64,000 nt of DNA from an uncultured Eubacteriales bacterium (lineage in GTDB: Bacteria > Bacillota > Clostridia > Christensenellales > Aristaeellaceae), in contig CACXHB010000122.1 in NCBI GenBank assembly GCA_902767315.1, positions 1-64,000 of the forward strand, in the 5' to 3' direction. A program made the translations under genes and the position numbers. This document shows positions 24,163 to 33,020 of this stretch, piece by piece. Below the pieces are notes generated by a model that searched no databases, was not told the DNA's origin, and saw only the letters and a program-made list of their open reading frames with translations. How positions within the stretch are numbered: the first letter of the stretch is position 1; each line of letters begins with the position of its first letter.

Positions 24163-26148
24163 TTACAGGGGCCGCACGCTGAATTTCTCGATCAGCATCC
24201 GCGCGCCCTGTTCCACGCCGTAGCCCACCGCGCCCCGGTTCAGGCCCACCTGCGCGGTCAGCAGCTCCCGGCCGTTTTCGAAAACCGTCACCTGCTCGCC
24301 CCGGCATTCCACGGTGAATTCGTACTTCTGCCCCAGTTCGAAGGAATGCTCGCACCTGGCCAGCACCTTTTTGCCGAATTCCTCCCGCACGATGGCCAGC
24401 CCCTCCCGGGACAGCTCCACCGCCGCCAGCCGGCGCACCCCCTGCAGCCGCACCAGCGCCTTGCACACGCCCTCCGCGGTGGGAGTCATGTCCGTGGTGA
24501 AGCGCAGATCGCCCCAGAACAGATCGCCGGTGTTCACCATGCCCTCGTCGGCGCAGCTGAGGAACAGCCTGCCGTCCTCCCGGTCGCAAATGCCCTTGAA
24601 CCGGGCGAACTGGTTGATGCACCGGTCCAGATGGGTGAATTTCTCAATGGGCAATTTGGCGAATTCCACCGTATAATCCGGATCGCCGATCAGCCGCATT
24701 TCGTCCAGAATCAATTCACCGCCGTCCCAGGATACGCCCGCCCTGGCGATGCAGGCGCTGTCCAGGGAAGGCAGGCGGAATTCCGCCTCCGCTTCGCCGT
24801 CCACCAGCACTTCTTCACCCTCGTAACGCTTGCCGGAGATCCGGTCCCACACAAAGAGCCTGGCCCGAACGCCCGCGCCCCGGAGCTTCGCCTTCACCGT
24901 CTGGCCGGGCCACAATTCCGGGCAGGCCTCGGCGGCATAGGCGGTTTCCGTGAACCATTCCGGGCCGTGATAGGTCCAGCGGTATACCTCCGCCGGCCCA
25001 TGGCTTTCGCACTTCAGGCAGCCGCCGGCGTTCGCCACGCGGGCGGTTTCGGATTCAAAGCCGTGGGTGGAACCAGGCAGTTCAAAGTCGTACACCCGCG
25101 CCCCCTCGGCGAAGTCCGTGGGTTCCCCCTCCAGCCGCCGGGTAATGTCGTCCAGATACCGGGCGTACCAGGGCGCGTCGATGAACCCCAGGCAGCCGAT
25201 GGCGTTGGAGGCGGCAAAGCCGTCGTTCATGGGCGCAAGCCACTTTTCCCGGTCGATGCCCTCCAGCCCCACCATGGTGCCCACAATGCAGCCCACGTTG
25301 CCGGCGTTGCAGTCCGTGTCCCATCCGCACATGGTGGCGATTTCGATGGTTCGGGAGAAATCCCCCTGGCCGTAATACATGGCCAGCGCCATCACCGCCG
25401 CGTTGGGAATGATGTGGCAATTGCCGGGATACCGGTCGTAGCCCCAGTTGTCATGCACATACTGGAAGCATTCCCGCCAGTCCTCCGGGCATTCCTCGTG
25501 AAAAATGGCCACCGCACGCACGGCCCGGGCGTATTCGCAATCCTCGGGAATCTCCTTCAGCGCCTCGCGGATTACGGTCTTGATGTCCTTTTCGTCGTAA
25601 GCCACGGCGATGGCCGCCGCCACAAACATGGCCCCGTAAATACCGTTGCCGTCGTGGCTCACTCCCGCGGCCCGCCGGGCCAGTTCCGCCGCCCTGCCGG
25701 GACGGCCGGGGCACACCAGGCCCCAGGGATCGATGAAAATCTGTCCGCCGATCTGCTCGGCCACGGTTTTGCCGTTCTGGGCGATGCTGCCGCTTCGGGG
25801 GGCGGGAATGCCCGCGGCCAGGTTCATGTAAGCCGTGTGTTCCGTGGACACGCCGTAGCCGCCCCACCAGAACATGCCGTGCTGCCAGGAGGTGTAGTTC
25901 AGCCACGTTTTGCCGATTTCCTCCGAAGTGGGATCGATGGAAAAATCGTTCATGGCCCGGATGAAGATCAGCGGGCCGTTGGAATCGTCGTCCGCCCGGA
26001 AGTGGGAAAGATCGCCGATGTATCCGTTCAGTTCTCCATAGGTTTCTTTGATTTTCGCGTATTCCCAGCCCTCCACGGGGGCGCCCATGCGAATGCCCGC
26101 CAGCTTGCCCAGCCAGCCCGCATAGCATCGGTTCAGTCGTTCGCTCAT
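24163..26148 (-). CDS. ADP-ribosylglycohydrolase family protein with C-terminal beta-sandwich-like extension
   Basis: A 661-residue protein. Residues 1 to about 350 match the ARH/DraG fold: the metal-binding acidic motif RADDDSNGP (Asp53-55) and CGWDTDCNAG (Asp277, Asp279) are intact. The last ~200 residues form a beta-rich region (RFTTDMTPTAEGVCKALVRL, KYEFTVECRGEQVTVFENG) like a concanavalin/LamG-type domain. ARH enzymes remove ADP-ribose from proteins or hydrolyse O-acetyl-ADP-ribose, but many fused clostridial members sit in sugar-degradation loci. No signal peptide. The start MSERLNRC has GGAGG upstream. Confidence 0.85.
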   Translation of the reverse strand: MSERLNRCYAGWLGKLAGIRMGAPVEGWEYAKIKETYGELNGYIGDLSHFRADDDSNGPLIFIRAMNDFSIDPTSEEIGKTWLNYTSWQHGMFWWGGYGVSTEHTAYMNLAAGIPAPRSGSIAQNGKTVAEQIGGQIFIDPWGLVCPGRPGRAAELARRAAGVSHDGNGIYGAMFVAAAIAVAYDEKDIKTVIREALKEIPEDCEYARAVRAVAIFHEECPEDWRECFQYVHDNWGYDRYPGNCHIIPNAAVMALAMYYGQGDFSRTIEIATMCGWDTDCNAGNVGCIVGTMVGLEGIDREKWLAPMNDGFAASNAIGCLGFIDAPWYARYLDDITRRLEGEPTDFAEGARVYDFELPGSTHGFESETARVANAGGCLKCESHGPAEVYRWTYHGPEWFTETAYAAEACPELWPGQTVKAKLRGAGVRARLFVWDRISGKRYEGEEVLVDGEAEAEFRLPSLDSACIARAGVSWDGGELILDEMRLIGDPDYTVEFAKLPIEKFTHLDRCINQFARFKGICDREDGRLFLSCADEGMVNTGDLFWGDLRFTTDMTPTAEGVCKALVRLQGVRRLAAVELSREGLAIVREEFGKKVLARCEHSFELGQKYEFTVECRGEQVTVFENGRELLTAQVGLNRGAVGYGVEQGARMLIEKFSVRPL

Positions 26149-26175
26149 TTTTCTACCTCCGGCGTTTTTGTCGTC

Positions 26176-26204
26176 ATTATAGACTACAAAGCGCATATTT
26201 GCAA
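26176..26204 (-). promoter_or_regulatory. Promoter of the ADP-ribosylglycohydrolase gene
   Basis: Minus-strand TTGCAA (26199-26204), 17-base spacer, TATAAT (26176-26181). Confidence 0.65.
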
Positions 26205-26214
26205 CAGTTTTCTC

Positions 26215-26243
26215 TTTTATTGCGCCTCAAAATATGCTATACT
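26215..26243 (+). promoter_or_regulatory. Weak promoter of the XpaC-like gene
   Basis: An extended -10 (TGC then TATACT, 26238-26243) has only a poor -35 (TTTTAT) 17 bases upstream. It is divergent from the ADP-ribosylglycohydrolase promoter. Confidence 0.4.
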
Positions 26244-26271
26244 TATTTCCATCAAACGGAGGGATACATTC

Positions 26272-27324
26272 ATGTCCGAAACAAAGAAAAAACGCCGCAC
26301 GGCCATTCCCCGCACCACTGGGGAAGGCCCCAGTTGGATTGCCATTATCGCCACAGGCGTGTTCCAGGTCTGGCCGGTAACCGCAGTGCTGCTGTTTTTG
26401 AAATTGCGGGCCATGTGGAAAAATAAACGCCTGGACGCATACCGGGCGTGTCTGAACGCCATGGGCGACGTGCCCGCGGTTTCCCTGCGGCGCATGGCCG
26501 GCTCCCTGGGCAAATCCGAACAGGAAGTTTCCCGGCTTTTGACGGAAATGATTTCCAACAATTACCTGGGTCCGGAGGCCTACATCGATTACAGCCGGGG
26601 CATGCTTTATTTGAAGCACGCCGGCGCACAGTCTGAATCGGCCTCCGCTTCCGCCGCCTATTCCGCGGGCGTGGACTTTGGCGATCTCTCCTCCATGATC
26701 GGGGATATTGCCGGCATTGCCGGAGACATCGCCGGCCGCCTGAAGCGGGAATTCACCGCCGCTGCCGCCGAGGCTCCCCAGAGCACCCAGAAGGCAGCTC
26801 AGCCTCAGCCCGCCCCGGAAAAGCCCGCCGAAGCCGCCGCGACCAAGGCCCCCGCGCCGGAGACGCAGCCTGCCGCGACCCCTCAGCCCACCCCCGCGCC
26901 CAATCCCATGGACGACACCCTGAAGCAGCTGAAGGCCCTCAACGACGAAATTCTGGATCAGGCCGTTTCCGACAAGATCGACCGCATCGCCGCCCTGACC
27001 CGGGACATCTACAGCTTCGTGGCCCTGAACCCGGAACGGGAAATCGAAGTGCACAAGTTCATGAACTACTACCTGCCCACCACCATGAAGCTGCTGAAAT
27101 CCTACAGTCTGCTGGAACGCCAGAGCTATCAGGGGGAAAACATCGTGGCCTCCCGCCACGACATTGAGGAAATTCTGGGCACCCTGGTGCACGCTTTCGA
27201 AAAGCAGCTGGATCAGCTCTTCGCCGCCGACGCAGTGGATATTTCCAGCGACATTACCGTGCTGGAAACCATGATCGCCAAGGACGGACTTTCCCATCAG
27301 CAGGGCATGAACCTGCACCTGTAA
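26272..27324 (+). CDS. XpaC-like protein (5-bromo-4-chloroindolyl phosphate hydrolysis family)
   Basis: A 350-residue protein. A hydrophobic segment near the N-terminus (IAIIATGVFQVWPVTAVLLFL) is followed by a winged-helix-like stretch (VSLRRMAGSLGKSEQEVSRL). A disordered Pro/Ala/Glu linker spans about 165-215. The C-terminal helical domain has the XpaC signature EVHKFMNYYLPTTMKLLKSY. XpaC proteins are poorly understood and are often linked to toxic-anion (TelA-like) genes, absent here. ACGGAGGG precedes the ATG. Confidence 0.72.
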   Translation: MSETKKKRRTAIPRTTGEGPSWIAIIATGVFQVWPVTAVLLFLKLRAMWKNKRLDAYRACLNAMGDVPAVSLRRMAGSLGKSEQEVSRLLTEMISNNYLGPEAYIDYSRGMLYLKHAGAQSESASASAAYSAGVDFGDLSSMIGDIAGIAGDIAGRLKREFTAAAAEAPQSTQKAAQPQPAPEKPAEAAATKAPAPETQPAATPQPTPAPNPMDDTLKQLKALNDEILDQAVSDKIDRIAALTRDIYSFVALNPEREIEVHKFMNYYLPTTMKLLKSYSLLERQSYQGENIVASRHDIEEILGTLVHAFEKQLDQLFAADAVDISSDITVLETMIAKDGLSHQQGMNLHL

Positions 27325-27342
27325 AAAATTTTTTTTATAAAG

Positions 27343-27377
27343 AGCGCCTCCCTTTTGCACAAAAGCGGAGGCGCTTT
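27343..27377 (+). terminator. Terminator after the XpaC-like gene
   Basis: AGCGCCTCC (27343-27351) pairs with GGAGGCGCT (27367-27375), extended by an inner CTTTTG/CAAAAG stem. The T tract after it is short, but a run of T precedes the stem. Confidence 0.6.
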
Positions 27378-27410
27378 GCTGTATTCGTCAAAAATGGACG
27401 AATTTTGCCC

Positions 27411-27440
27411 TTGACATTATTTAACATTTTCCTATACAAT
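27411..27440 (+). promoter_or_regulatory. Promoter of the GH106-like gene
   Basis: Perfect TTGACA (27411-27416). The -10 is TATACA (27433-27438, 16-base spacer) or TACAAT (27435-27440, 18-base spacer). Confidence 0.65.
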
Positions 27441-27476
27441 AGAATACAGAAAATTGATTCCACAGGAGGCAAAAAC

Positions 27477-30400
27477 ATGCAGGATCTCAAAAAGAAATTG
27501 GCATATATCGAAAAGCCTTACCGCAACGAGGTGCGCTGGTGGCTCTCTGAAGGCCATCATACCGACCAGACCCTCATCAACGAAGTAAAAATGCTGGACG
27601 AAGCCGGCTTCGGCGCGGCGGAATTTCTGGCCATGGGCGATTACGGCGTCGACGTGTCCCGCTATGGCTGGGGTTCCGAGGAATTTGTCCACGACACCCA
27701 CCTGATTCTGGAACAGACCACCCTGCGGGGCATGGGCGCCAGCATGACCAGCGGCACCAACTGGTCCAACGCCAATCTGAACAACATCACCCCCGACGAC
27801 AAGGCCGCCGCCAAGGAGCTGGCCTTTGTGGCGGAGGAAGTGCCCGCCGGCGGCCGGTATTCCCGGCAGATTCCCCGGCCGAAAATCACCCAGGCGAACG
27901 TGCACGAGCAGACCCTCATCGCCGTGGTGGCCATGAAAAACCTGGGCCTGGCCGCCGACGGCAAGCGCACCCTGCTGCCCACGGACGGCGTTGTGCTCAC
28001 CGGCCAGGTGAAGGACGGCTTCCTCAACTGGAAGGCCCCCGAAGACGGGGATTATCTGCTGTTCTCCGTGTGGATGCAGGGCACCGGCCAGACCGCTTCC
28101 CCCTCCTGCTCGGTGAACTATACCATCAATTACATCGATAAATACGGCACCCAGGCCCTTATCGATTACTGGAACAAGGAAGTGCTGACCCCCTCCATGC
28201 GGGAAACCCTGCTGAAAAACGGCCGGGTACAGTTGTACATGGACTCTCTGGAGCTTTCCACCTACGCCAACGGCGGCCAGTTGTGGGGCTATGATTTCAT
28301 GGACGAATTCAAGTCCCGCCGGGGCTACGACCTTGCGCCCCACCTGCCCCTGGTGTTCAAGCAGAAATCCATGATGATGACCGCCGCCACCCCCTACGTC
28401 TACGTCTGTCAGGATGAAACCTTCTTCAAAAAGCTCATCAACGACCTGTACCAGACCATGACGGATATGTACATGGAAAACGTGCTCTCCCCCATCCAGA
28501 CCTGGCTCCACGGGGTGGGCATGACCCTGCGCGCGGAAATCTCCTACGGCCTGCCCTTCGAAATTTCCGAGCCCGGTAAATACGTGGATGGCATCGAAAC
28601 CGAATCCCTGGAATTCGCCAGCCAGATCGATTCCTATCGCGGCATGGCCGGCGCAGCCCATATCTATCACCGGCTGTTCTCCTCCGAAACCGGCGCGCTG
28701 CTGGCGGAAAACTACACCAAAAATCTGGATTTCTATACCCAGATCATCTTTACCCAGTTCGCCGCCGGCGTGGCCCGCACCGTGCTCCACGGCTATTCCT
28801 CCATCTGCGGCCCGGATACCCCCGCCCACGTGTGGCCCGGCCGGGAGGGCATGCTGCCCATCTTCTCCGAACGCTTCGGCTCCCGCCAGCCGGATTACCG
28901 CAATTACAACGACTGGAACAACATGGTGGGCCGCTATCAGTACCTGCTGCGCCAGGGCAAGCCCCGCATGGATCTGGGCATTCTGCGCCTGGATTACACC
29001 TATAACAATGCCGTTATGGGCATGGCCGCGGGCACGGATTTCTACGATAAACAGATGATGCGCGCCAACGAGGGCATGTATTGGAAAAATACCGACCTAC
29101 AGAACGCCGGCTATACCTACGATTACTTCGCGCCCCAGCTGCTGAAGGATACCGACTGCGACGGCACCCTCTGCCCCGACGGCCCCGGCTATCAGGCCAT
29201 CCTCATCTATCAGGAAATGCTGGACGCGGACAGCGCCGCGAAGCTTCTGGAGCACGCGAAGCAGGGCCTGAAGGTGCTGTTCGTCAACGACGTGACCGAG
29301 ACCATCGCCAACGGCGTCAACGCGCACCATCATAAGGCCGCTTCTCTGACCCCCTTCAACGACGGCCGCGAGGCAGAGCTGGAAAAGATTCTGGCCGAAA
29401 TGAAAGCCCTTCCCAATGTCCGGGAAATCTCCGGCCCCGAAAATGCGCTGCCCGCCCTGCGGGAAATGGGCGTGGAGCCCCGCATCCGCTTCGCCGCCCC
29501 CAACCGCAATGTGCTGCCCTTTATGCGGGAAGACGGCGATACCCGATACGCCTATCTGTACAACTGTATGTACACCGAAAAGGCCCCCATTACCTTCCAG
29601 GTGGAGCTGCTGGGCCAGGGCGTTCCCTACGCCGTGGACTGCTGGACCGGCGACGTGAAAAAGGTGGGCGCCTATCAGCACAAGGGCGGCCGCACCGTCT
29701 TCACCGTGACCCTGAACCCCGGCCAGGCCACCATTTTCGCCCTGGATATGGCGGAAAAGATCGGCCACGTCATCGCCAGCAACGCCAGCCTGGTGTTGGA
29801 GAAAAACGGCAAGACCTGCCTGGCTGCCCGGACCACCGGCGATTATTCCGCCCTGCTTTCCAGCGGTCAGGAATTCCGCGCCCACATCGAAGCTCCCGCG
29901 GATATCGAATTGCCCCTGTGGAAGCTGCAGGTGGAATCCTGGGACGCGGGGGATAAGGTGGAAATTACCGAAGACCGCGGCCTGGGCTATGTCACCCGGG
30001 AAATCTATTACGACACCAACAAGACGATGCTGAACGCGGGAGAGGTGAAACTCAAGCCCTGGAAGGACATTCCCTCCGTGGGCCCGGAGGTTTCCGGCGT
30101 GGGCTTCTATTCCGCAGAATTTGAACTGCCTGAAACCTGGAACGAGCACAATCTGGCCGTGTTCCAGATGGACAGCGTATGCGGCTCCACCGCCGCCGTG
30201 TATGTCAACGGCGTAAAGGCCCCCGCCGTGGATTTCGATCGGCCGGAGGTGGATGTCACCACCCTGGTAAAACCCGGCAAGAATGAAATTCGGGTGGAAG
30301 TGGCTTCCACGCTGAATAACCGTCTGCGGGCCCGGGGATATTTCCGAGATATTCCCAAGATGATGGGGATCATCATGTCTGACAATACCGTCTTTGGCGA

Positions 30401-30530
30401 TATGCCTGAACCGGATCCGGACGAAACGCCTGCGGAAGGCATGTTCGCCATTCCTTTCGAGCATGGCGTGGTGGACAGCGGCCTCACCGGCGGCGCACGC
30501 ATCGCCACCTACACCCTGAAGGAAATCTGA
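27477..30530 (+). CDS. GH106-like glycoside hydrolase (putative alpha-L-rhamnosidase)
   Basis: A 1017-residue protein. The N-terminal catalytic region has GTNWSNANLNNITPDD, YMDSLELSTYANGGQLWGYDF and RAEISYGLPFEISEPGKYVDG, in the style of Glyco_hydro_106. The middle has a nucleotide-like or beta-galactosidase-trimerisation fold. The C-terminal ~180 residues are a beta-sandwich (FYSAEFELPETWNEHNLAVF, NEIRVEVASTLNNRLRARG) typical of these enzymes. GH106 members release L-rhamnose from plant pectins. No signal peptide, so it is intracellular. GGAGG lies 8 bases before the ATG. No transporter or other rhamnose gene is adjacent. Confidence 0.75.
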   Translation: MQDLKKKLAYIEKPYRNEVRWWLSEGHHTDQTLINEVKMLDEAGFGAAEFLAMGDYGVDVSRYGWGSEEFVHDTHLILEQTTLRGMGASMTSGTNWSNANLNNITPDDKAAAKELAFVAEEVPAGGRYSRQIPRPKITQANVHEQTLIAVVAMKNLGLAADGKRTLLPTDGVVLTGQVKDGFLNWKAPEDGDYLLFSVWMQGTGQTASPSCSVNYTINYIDKYGTQALIDYWNKEVLTPSMRETLLKNGRVQLYMDSLELSTYANGGQLWGYDFMDEFKSRRGYDLAPHLPLVFKQKSMMMTAATPYVYVCQDETFFKKLINDLYQTMTDMYMENVLSPIQTWLHGVGMTLRAEISYGLPFEISEPGKYVDGIETESLEFASQIDSYRGMAGAAHIYHRLFSSETGALLAENYTKNLDFYTQIIFTQFAAGVARTVLHGYSSICGPDTPAHVWPGREGMLPIFSERFGSRQPDYRNYNDWNNMVGRYQYLLRQGKPRMDLGILRLDYTYNNAVMGMAAGTDFYDKQMMRANEGMYWKNTDLQNAGYTYDYFAPQLLKDTDCDGTLCPDGPGYQAILIYQEMLDADSAAKLLEHAKQGLKVLFVNDVTETIANGVNAHHHKAASLTPFNDGREAELEKILAEMKALPNVREISGPENALPALREMGVEPRIRFAAPNRNVLPFMREDGDTRYAYLYNCMYTEKAPITFQVELLGQGVPYAVDCWTGDVKKVGAYQHKGGRTVFTVTLNPGQATIFALDMAEKIGHVIASNASLVLEKNGKTCLAARTTGDYSALLSSGQEFRAHIEAPADIELPLWKLQVESWDAGDKVEITEDRGLGYVTREIYYDTNKTMLNAGEVKLKPWKDIPSVGPEVSGVGFYSAEFELPETWNEHNLAVFQMDSVCGSTAAVYVNGVKAPAVDFDRPEVDVTTLVKPGKNEIRVEVASTLNNRLRARGYFRDIPKMMGIIMSDNTVFGDMPEPDPDETPAEGMFAIPFEHGVVDSGLTGGARIATYTLKEI

Positions 30531-30557
30531 CCCCCGCGTCAGGAGACCGACGGGGAC

Positions 30558-30654
30558 GCGGAGGGGGGACGCCCCCCTCCGCACCTCCCCCCGGAATCGG
30601 ATTTTTCCCTTCGGGAAAATCTGATCAAAGATGGAGCGGGCCGCGGCCCGCTCC
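30558..30654. repeat. Hairpin array A (three tandem inverted repeats)
   Basis: Between the convergent GH106-like and DUF975 genes. Stem 1: 11 bp perfect, 30558-30568 with 30572-30582, loop ACG. Stem 2: AT-rich, 30600-30621, one bulge. Stem 3: a perfect 22-base palindrome, 30633-30654. Stem 1 is followed by ACCTCCCCCC. An alternative stem (30534-30540 with 30555-30561) would compete with stem 1. Stems 1 and 2, with the C-rich spacer between them, are also found, inverted, in array D. Confidence 0.75.
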
Positions 30655-30676
30655 AAACCTCACCCAAAGTCCCCGC

Positions 30677-30721
30677 ACAAAACAAAGCAGCCCTCCGAAA
30701 CGCTTTCCACGCTTCGAAGGG
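30677..30721 (-). terminator. Terminator after the DUF975 gene
   Basis: CCCTCCGAAACG (30691-30702) pairs with CGCTTCGAAGGG (30710-30721), with two wobble pairs. On the minus strand a T-rich stretch (CTTTGTTTTG) follows. Confidence 0.65.
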
Positions 30722-30738
30722 CCGTTTCCGTCTTCCGC

Positions 30739-31326
30739 TTAATTTGCTTCCCGCAGGCTCTCATAAAATTCCGCATGGGCCTGATCCATCCAGGTCTGCA
30801 CCCACAGCGTACCTACTCCCAGGCACAGCGCGCCCACAATGGCCCAGCCGATGTAGCTCAGGTCCAGCCAGAACAGCCGGCCCTTGTTGCCCATCATCAT
30901 CCGCTGACTTTCGGCGATGCACTGGCTGTAGGTATATTCCGGATGATCGCACTTGACGTAATAGCTCATGGAATAGGCGTACGCCTTCACAATGCCGGGC
31001 ACAACGAACAGAAGCGACCACAGAAAGGTCTTCAGGGTAACCACCAGGCCGATGAGCAGATTCCCGGTGAAATCCTGAGTAAAGCCCACAAACAGATTGC
31101 CCAGATCCACCTGACCCTCGCCCCGGGCCAGCCGCAGCCGCACCGTGGCCAGACCCACGCTCACCGGGCCCATGAGAATCAGAACGCCCACCACCACATA
31201 AGAAGCTGCGCTGAGCATGGCCGAAGCGATAATCGTGGCCAGCACGGACAAAAGCCACAAACTGCCGAAAACATTCATGCCCAGAGACGCCCGGGCCCTT
31301 CTGCGCAATTCAAAGGCAGGAATCAT
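30739..31326 (-). CDS. DUF975 family membrane protein
   Basis: A 195-residue protein with about four membrane segments. It begins ELRRRARASLG, then VVVGVLILMGPVSVGLA, and has the family motif YAYSMSYYVKCDHPEYTYSQ followed by RMMMGNKGRLFWLDLSYIGW, all typical of DUF975 proteins (function unknown). ATG at 31326 is preceded by GAGGG at good spacing. It is monocistronic, with a textbook promoter and its own terminator. Confidence 0.85.
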   Translation of the reverse strand: MIPAFELRRRARASLGMNVFGSLWLLSVLATIIASAMLSAASYVVVGVLILMGPVSVGLATVRLRLARGEGQVDLGNLFVGFTQDFTGNLLIGLVVTLKTFLWSLLFVVPGIVKAYAYSMSYYVKCDHPEYTYSQCIAESQRMMMGNKGRLFWLDLSYIGWAIVGALCLGVGTLWVQTWMDQAHAEFYESLREAN

Positions 31327-31359
31327 CAAAGCACCCTCTCCCATTTTTTCTGTTCCTAA

Positions 31360-31388
31360 ATCATACCCCCATCCGCAGCTGCTGTCAA
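31360..31388 (-). promoter_or_regulatory. Promoter of the DUF975 gene
   Basis: Minus-strand perfect TTGACA (31383-31388), 17-base spacer, TATGAT (31360-31365). Confidence 0.75.
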
Positions 31389-31498
31389 GGCATTGCGAAG
31401 GTTCGTTGCATTTCCCTCTCTTGCCAAATATCCGAACGATTTTTCGGAAGAAATTGAATATCATTCGTTAAATCGACCATCTCTTAATCCATCCGTCC

Positions 31499-31526
31499 TT
31501 GTAAATATATAATTTTCCATTATAAT
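31499..31526 (+). promoter_or_regulatory. Promoter of purB-purA
   Basis: TTGTAA (31499-31504), 16-base spacer, perfect TATAAT (31521-31526). The leader of about 25 bases is too short for a purine riboswitch. Confidence 0.55.
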
Positions 31527-31557
31527 GAACCATGGTAACTGCATGGAAGGAGATAAT

Positions 31558-32994
31558 ATGTCCATGAAGCCGACCTATGAAAGTCCCCTGTGTTCCCGCT
31601 ACGCATCCAAAAAGATGCAGCATATCTTCTCCCCGGATTTCAAATTCTCCACCTGGCGCAGGCTGTGGATCGCCCTGGCCGAAAGCGAGAAGGAACTGGG
31701 GCTGAACATCACCCAGGCGCAGATCGACCAGATGCGCGCCCATATCGACGACATCGATTACGAACGGGTGGCCGAATACGAGAAAAACCTTCGTCACGAC
31801 GTAATGGCCCACCTGCACGCCTTCGGGGATCTTTGCCCCCTGGCCATGCCCATTATCCACCTGGGCGCGACTTCCTGCTATGTGGGCGATAACACCGACG
31901 TGATTCAGATGCGGGAAGGCCTTCTGCAGATTCGCCGCCTGCTTCTGACGGCCATCGATACCCTGGCGGATTTTGCCGCCCGGCACCGGGACACCGCCAC
32001 CCTGGCCTATACCCATTTCCAGGCCGCTCAGCCCACCACCCTGGGCAAGCGGGCCACCCTGTGGCTGCAGGATTTTCTGATGGATCTGGAGCGGCTGGAT
32101 TTTGAACTGAACCACCTGCGGCTGCTGGGCTGCAAGGGCACCACCGGTACCGGCGCGAGTTTTCTGGAGCTCTTCGGCGGCGATCAGGAAAAAGTGCGCG
32201 CCCTGGAGGGCAAAATCGCGGGCAAAATGGGCTTTGAAAAGTGCATGCCCGTTTCCGGCCAGACCTATTCCCGGAAGATCGATTCCTATGTGATGAACGT
32301 GCTTTCCGGCATTGCCCAGTCCGCCTCCAAGCTGGCCACGGACACCCGGCTGCTTTCCCATCTGAAGGAATTCGACGAGCCCTTTGAATCCGGACAGGTG
32401 GGCTCTTCGGCCATGGCCTATAAGCGCAACCCCATGCGCAGCGAGCGCATCTGCTCCCTGGCCCGGTATATCCTCTGCGACGCCCAGAACCCCGCCTTCA
32501 CCGCCGCCACCCAGTGGCTGGAGCGCACCCTGGACGATTCCGCCAATCGCCGCATCGCCATTCCGGAAGCCTTCCTGGCCTGCGACGCCATTCTTTCCCT
32601 GGTAATCAACGTCATCTCCGGCTGCCGGGTCTATCCCCGGGTGATGGAAAAGCACCTGATGGAGGAATTGCCCTTTATGGCCTCGGAAAACATCCTCATG
32701 CGGGCCGTGGAAATGGGCGAAGACCGCCAGGCCCTGCACGAGGCCATTCGCCAGTATTCCGTGGAAACCGCCCATCACGTAAAGATGGAGGGCGGCGACA
32801 ACGACCTGCTGGACAAGCTGCTGGCGGATTCCCGGTTCCATCTGGATAAGGACTCGCTTGCGGAAATCCTGAACGTACGCGCCTTTGTGGGCTGTGCGCC
32901 GGAGCAGGTGGACGCGTTCCTGGCGGAATACGTCCGGCCTGTGCTGGATGAAAACCGCGATTTTCTGGGCGCGGACGTCCAGGTAAACGTGTAA
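31558..32994 (+). CDS. purB: Adenylosuccinate lyase
   Basis: A 478-residue fumarase/aspartase-superfamily enzyme for two steps of purine synthesis: SAICAR to AICAR, and adenylosuccinate to AMP. Visible family blocks are HLGATSCYVGDNTD, the TAYTHFQ-type block (LAYTHFQAAQPTTLGKR) and the signature loop GSSAMAYKRNPMRSE. AAGGAG precedes the ATG at 31558. It lies 26 bases upstream of purA, so both enzymes of the AMP branch are co-expressed. Confidence 0.96.
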   Translation: MSMKPTYESPLCSRYASKKMQHIFSPDFKFSTWRRLWIALAESEKELGLNITQAQIDQMRAHIDDIDYERVAEYEKNLRHDVMAHLHAFGDLCPLAMPIIHLGATSCYVGDNTDVIQMREGLLQIRRLLLTAIDTLADFAARHRDTATLAYTHFQAAQPTTLGKRATLWLQDFLMDLERLDFELNHLRLLGCKGTTGTGASFLELFGGDQEKVRALEGKIAGKMGFEKCMPVSGQTYSRKIDSYVMNVLSGIAQSASKLATDTRLLSHLKEFDEPFESGQVGSSAMAYKRNPMRSERICSLARYILCDAQNPAFTAATQWLERTLDDSANRRIAIPEAFLACDAILSLVINVISGCRVYPRVMEKHLMEELPFMASENILMRAVEMGEDRQALHEAIRQYSVETAHHVKMEGGDNDLLDKLLADSRFHLDKDSLAEILNVRAFVGCAPEQVDAFLAEYVRPVLDENRDFLGADVQVNV

Positions 32995-33020
32995 TCATAT
33001 TGAAAAGGAGAACCTGACTT

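Noticed and set aside
23914-26271. N-terminal extension of the XpaC-like frame covering lgt and the ADP-ribosylglycohydrolase gene
   Set aside because: It is antisense to a real gene and crosses a terminator; the true start at 26272 has its own ribosome site.
31389-31557. Possible purine riboswitch before purB
   Set aside because: The promoter leaves a leader of only about 25 bases, and no three-way junction motif is visible.
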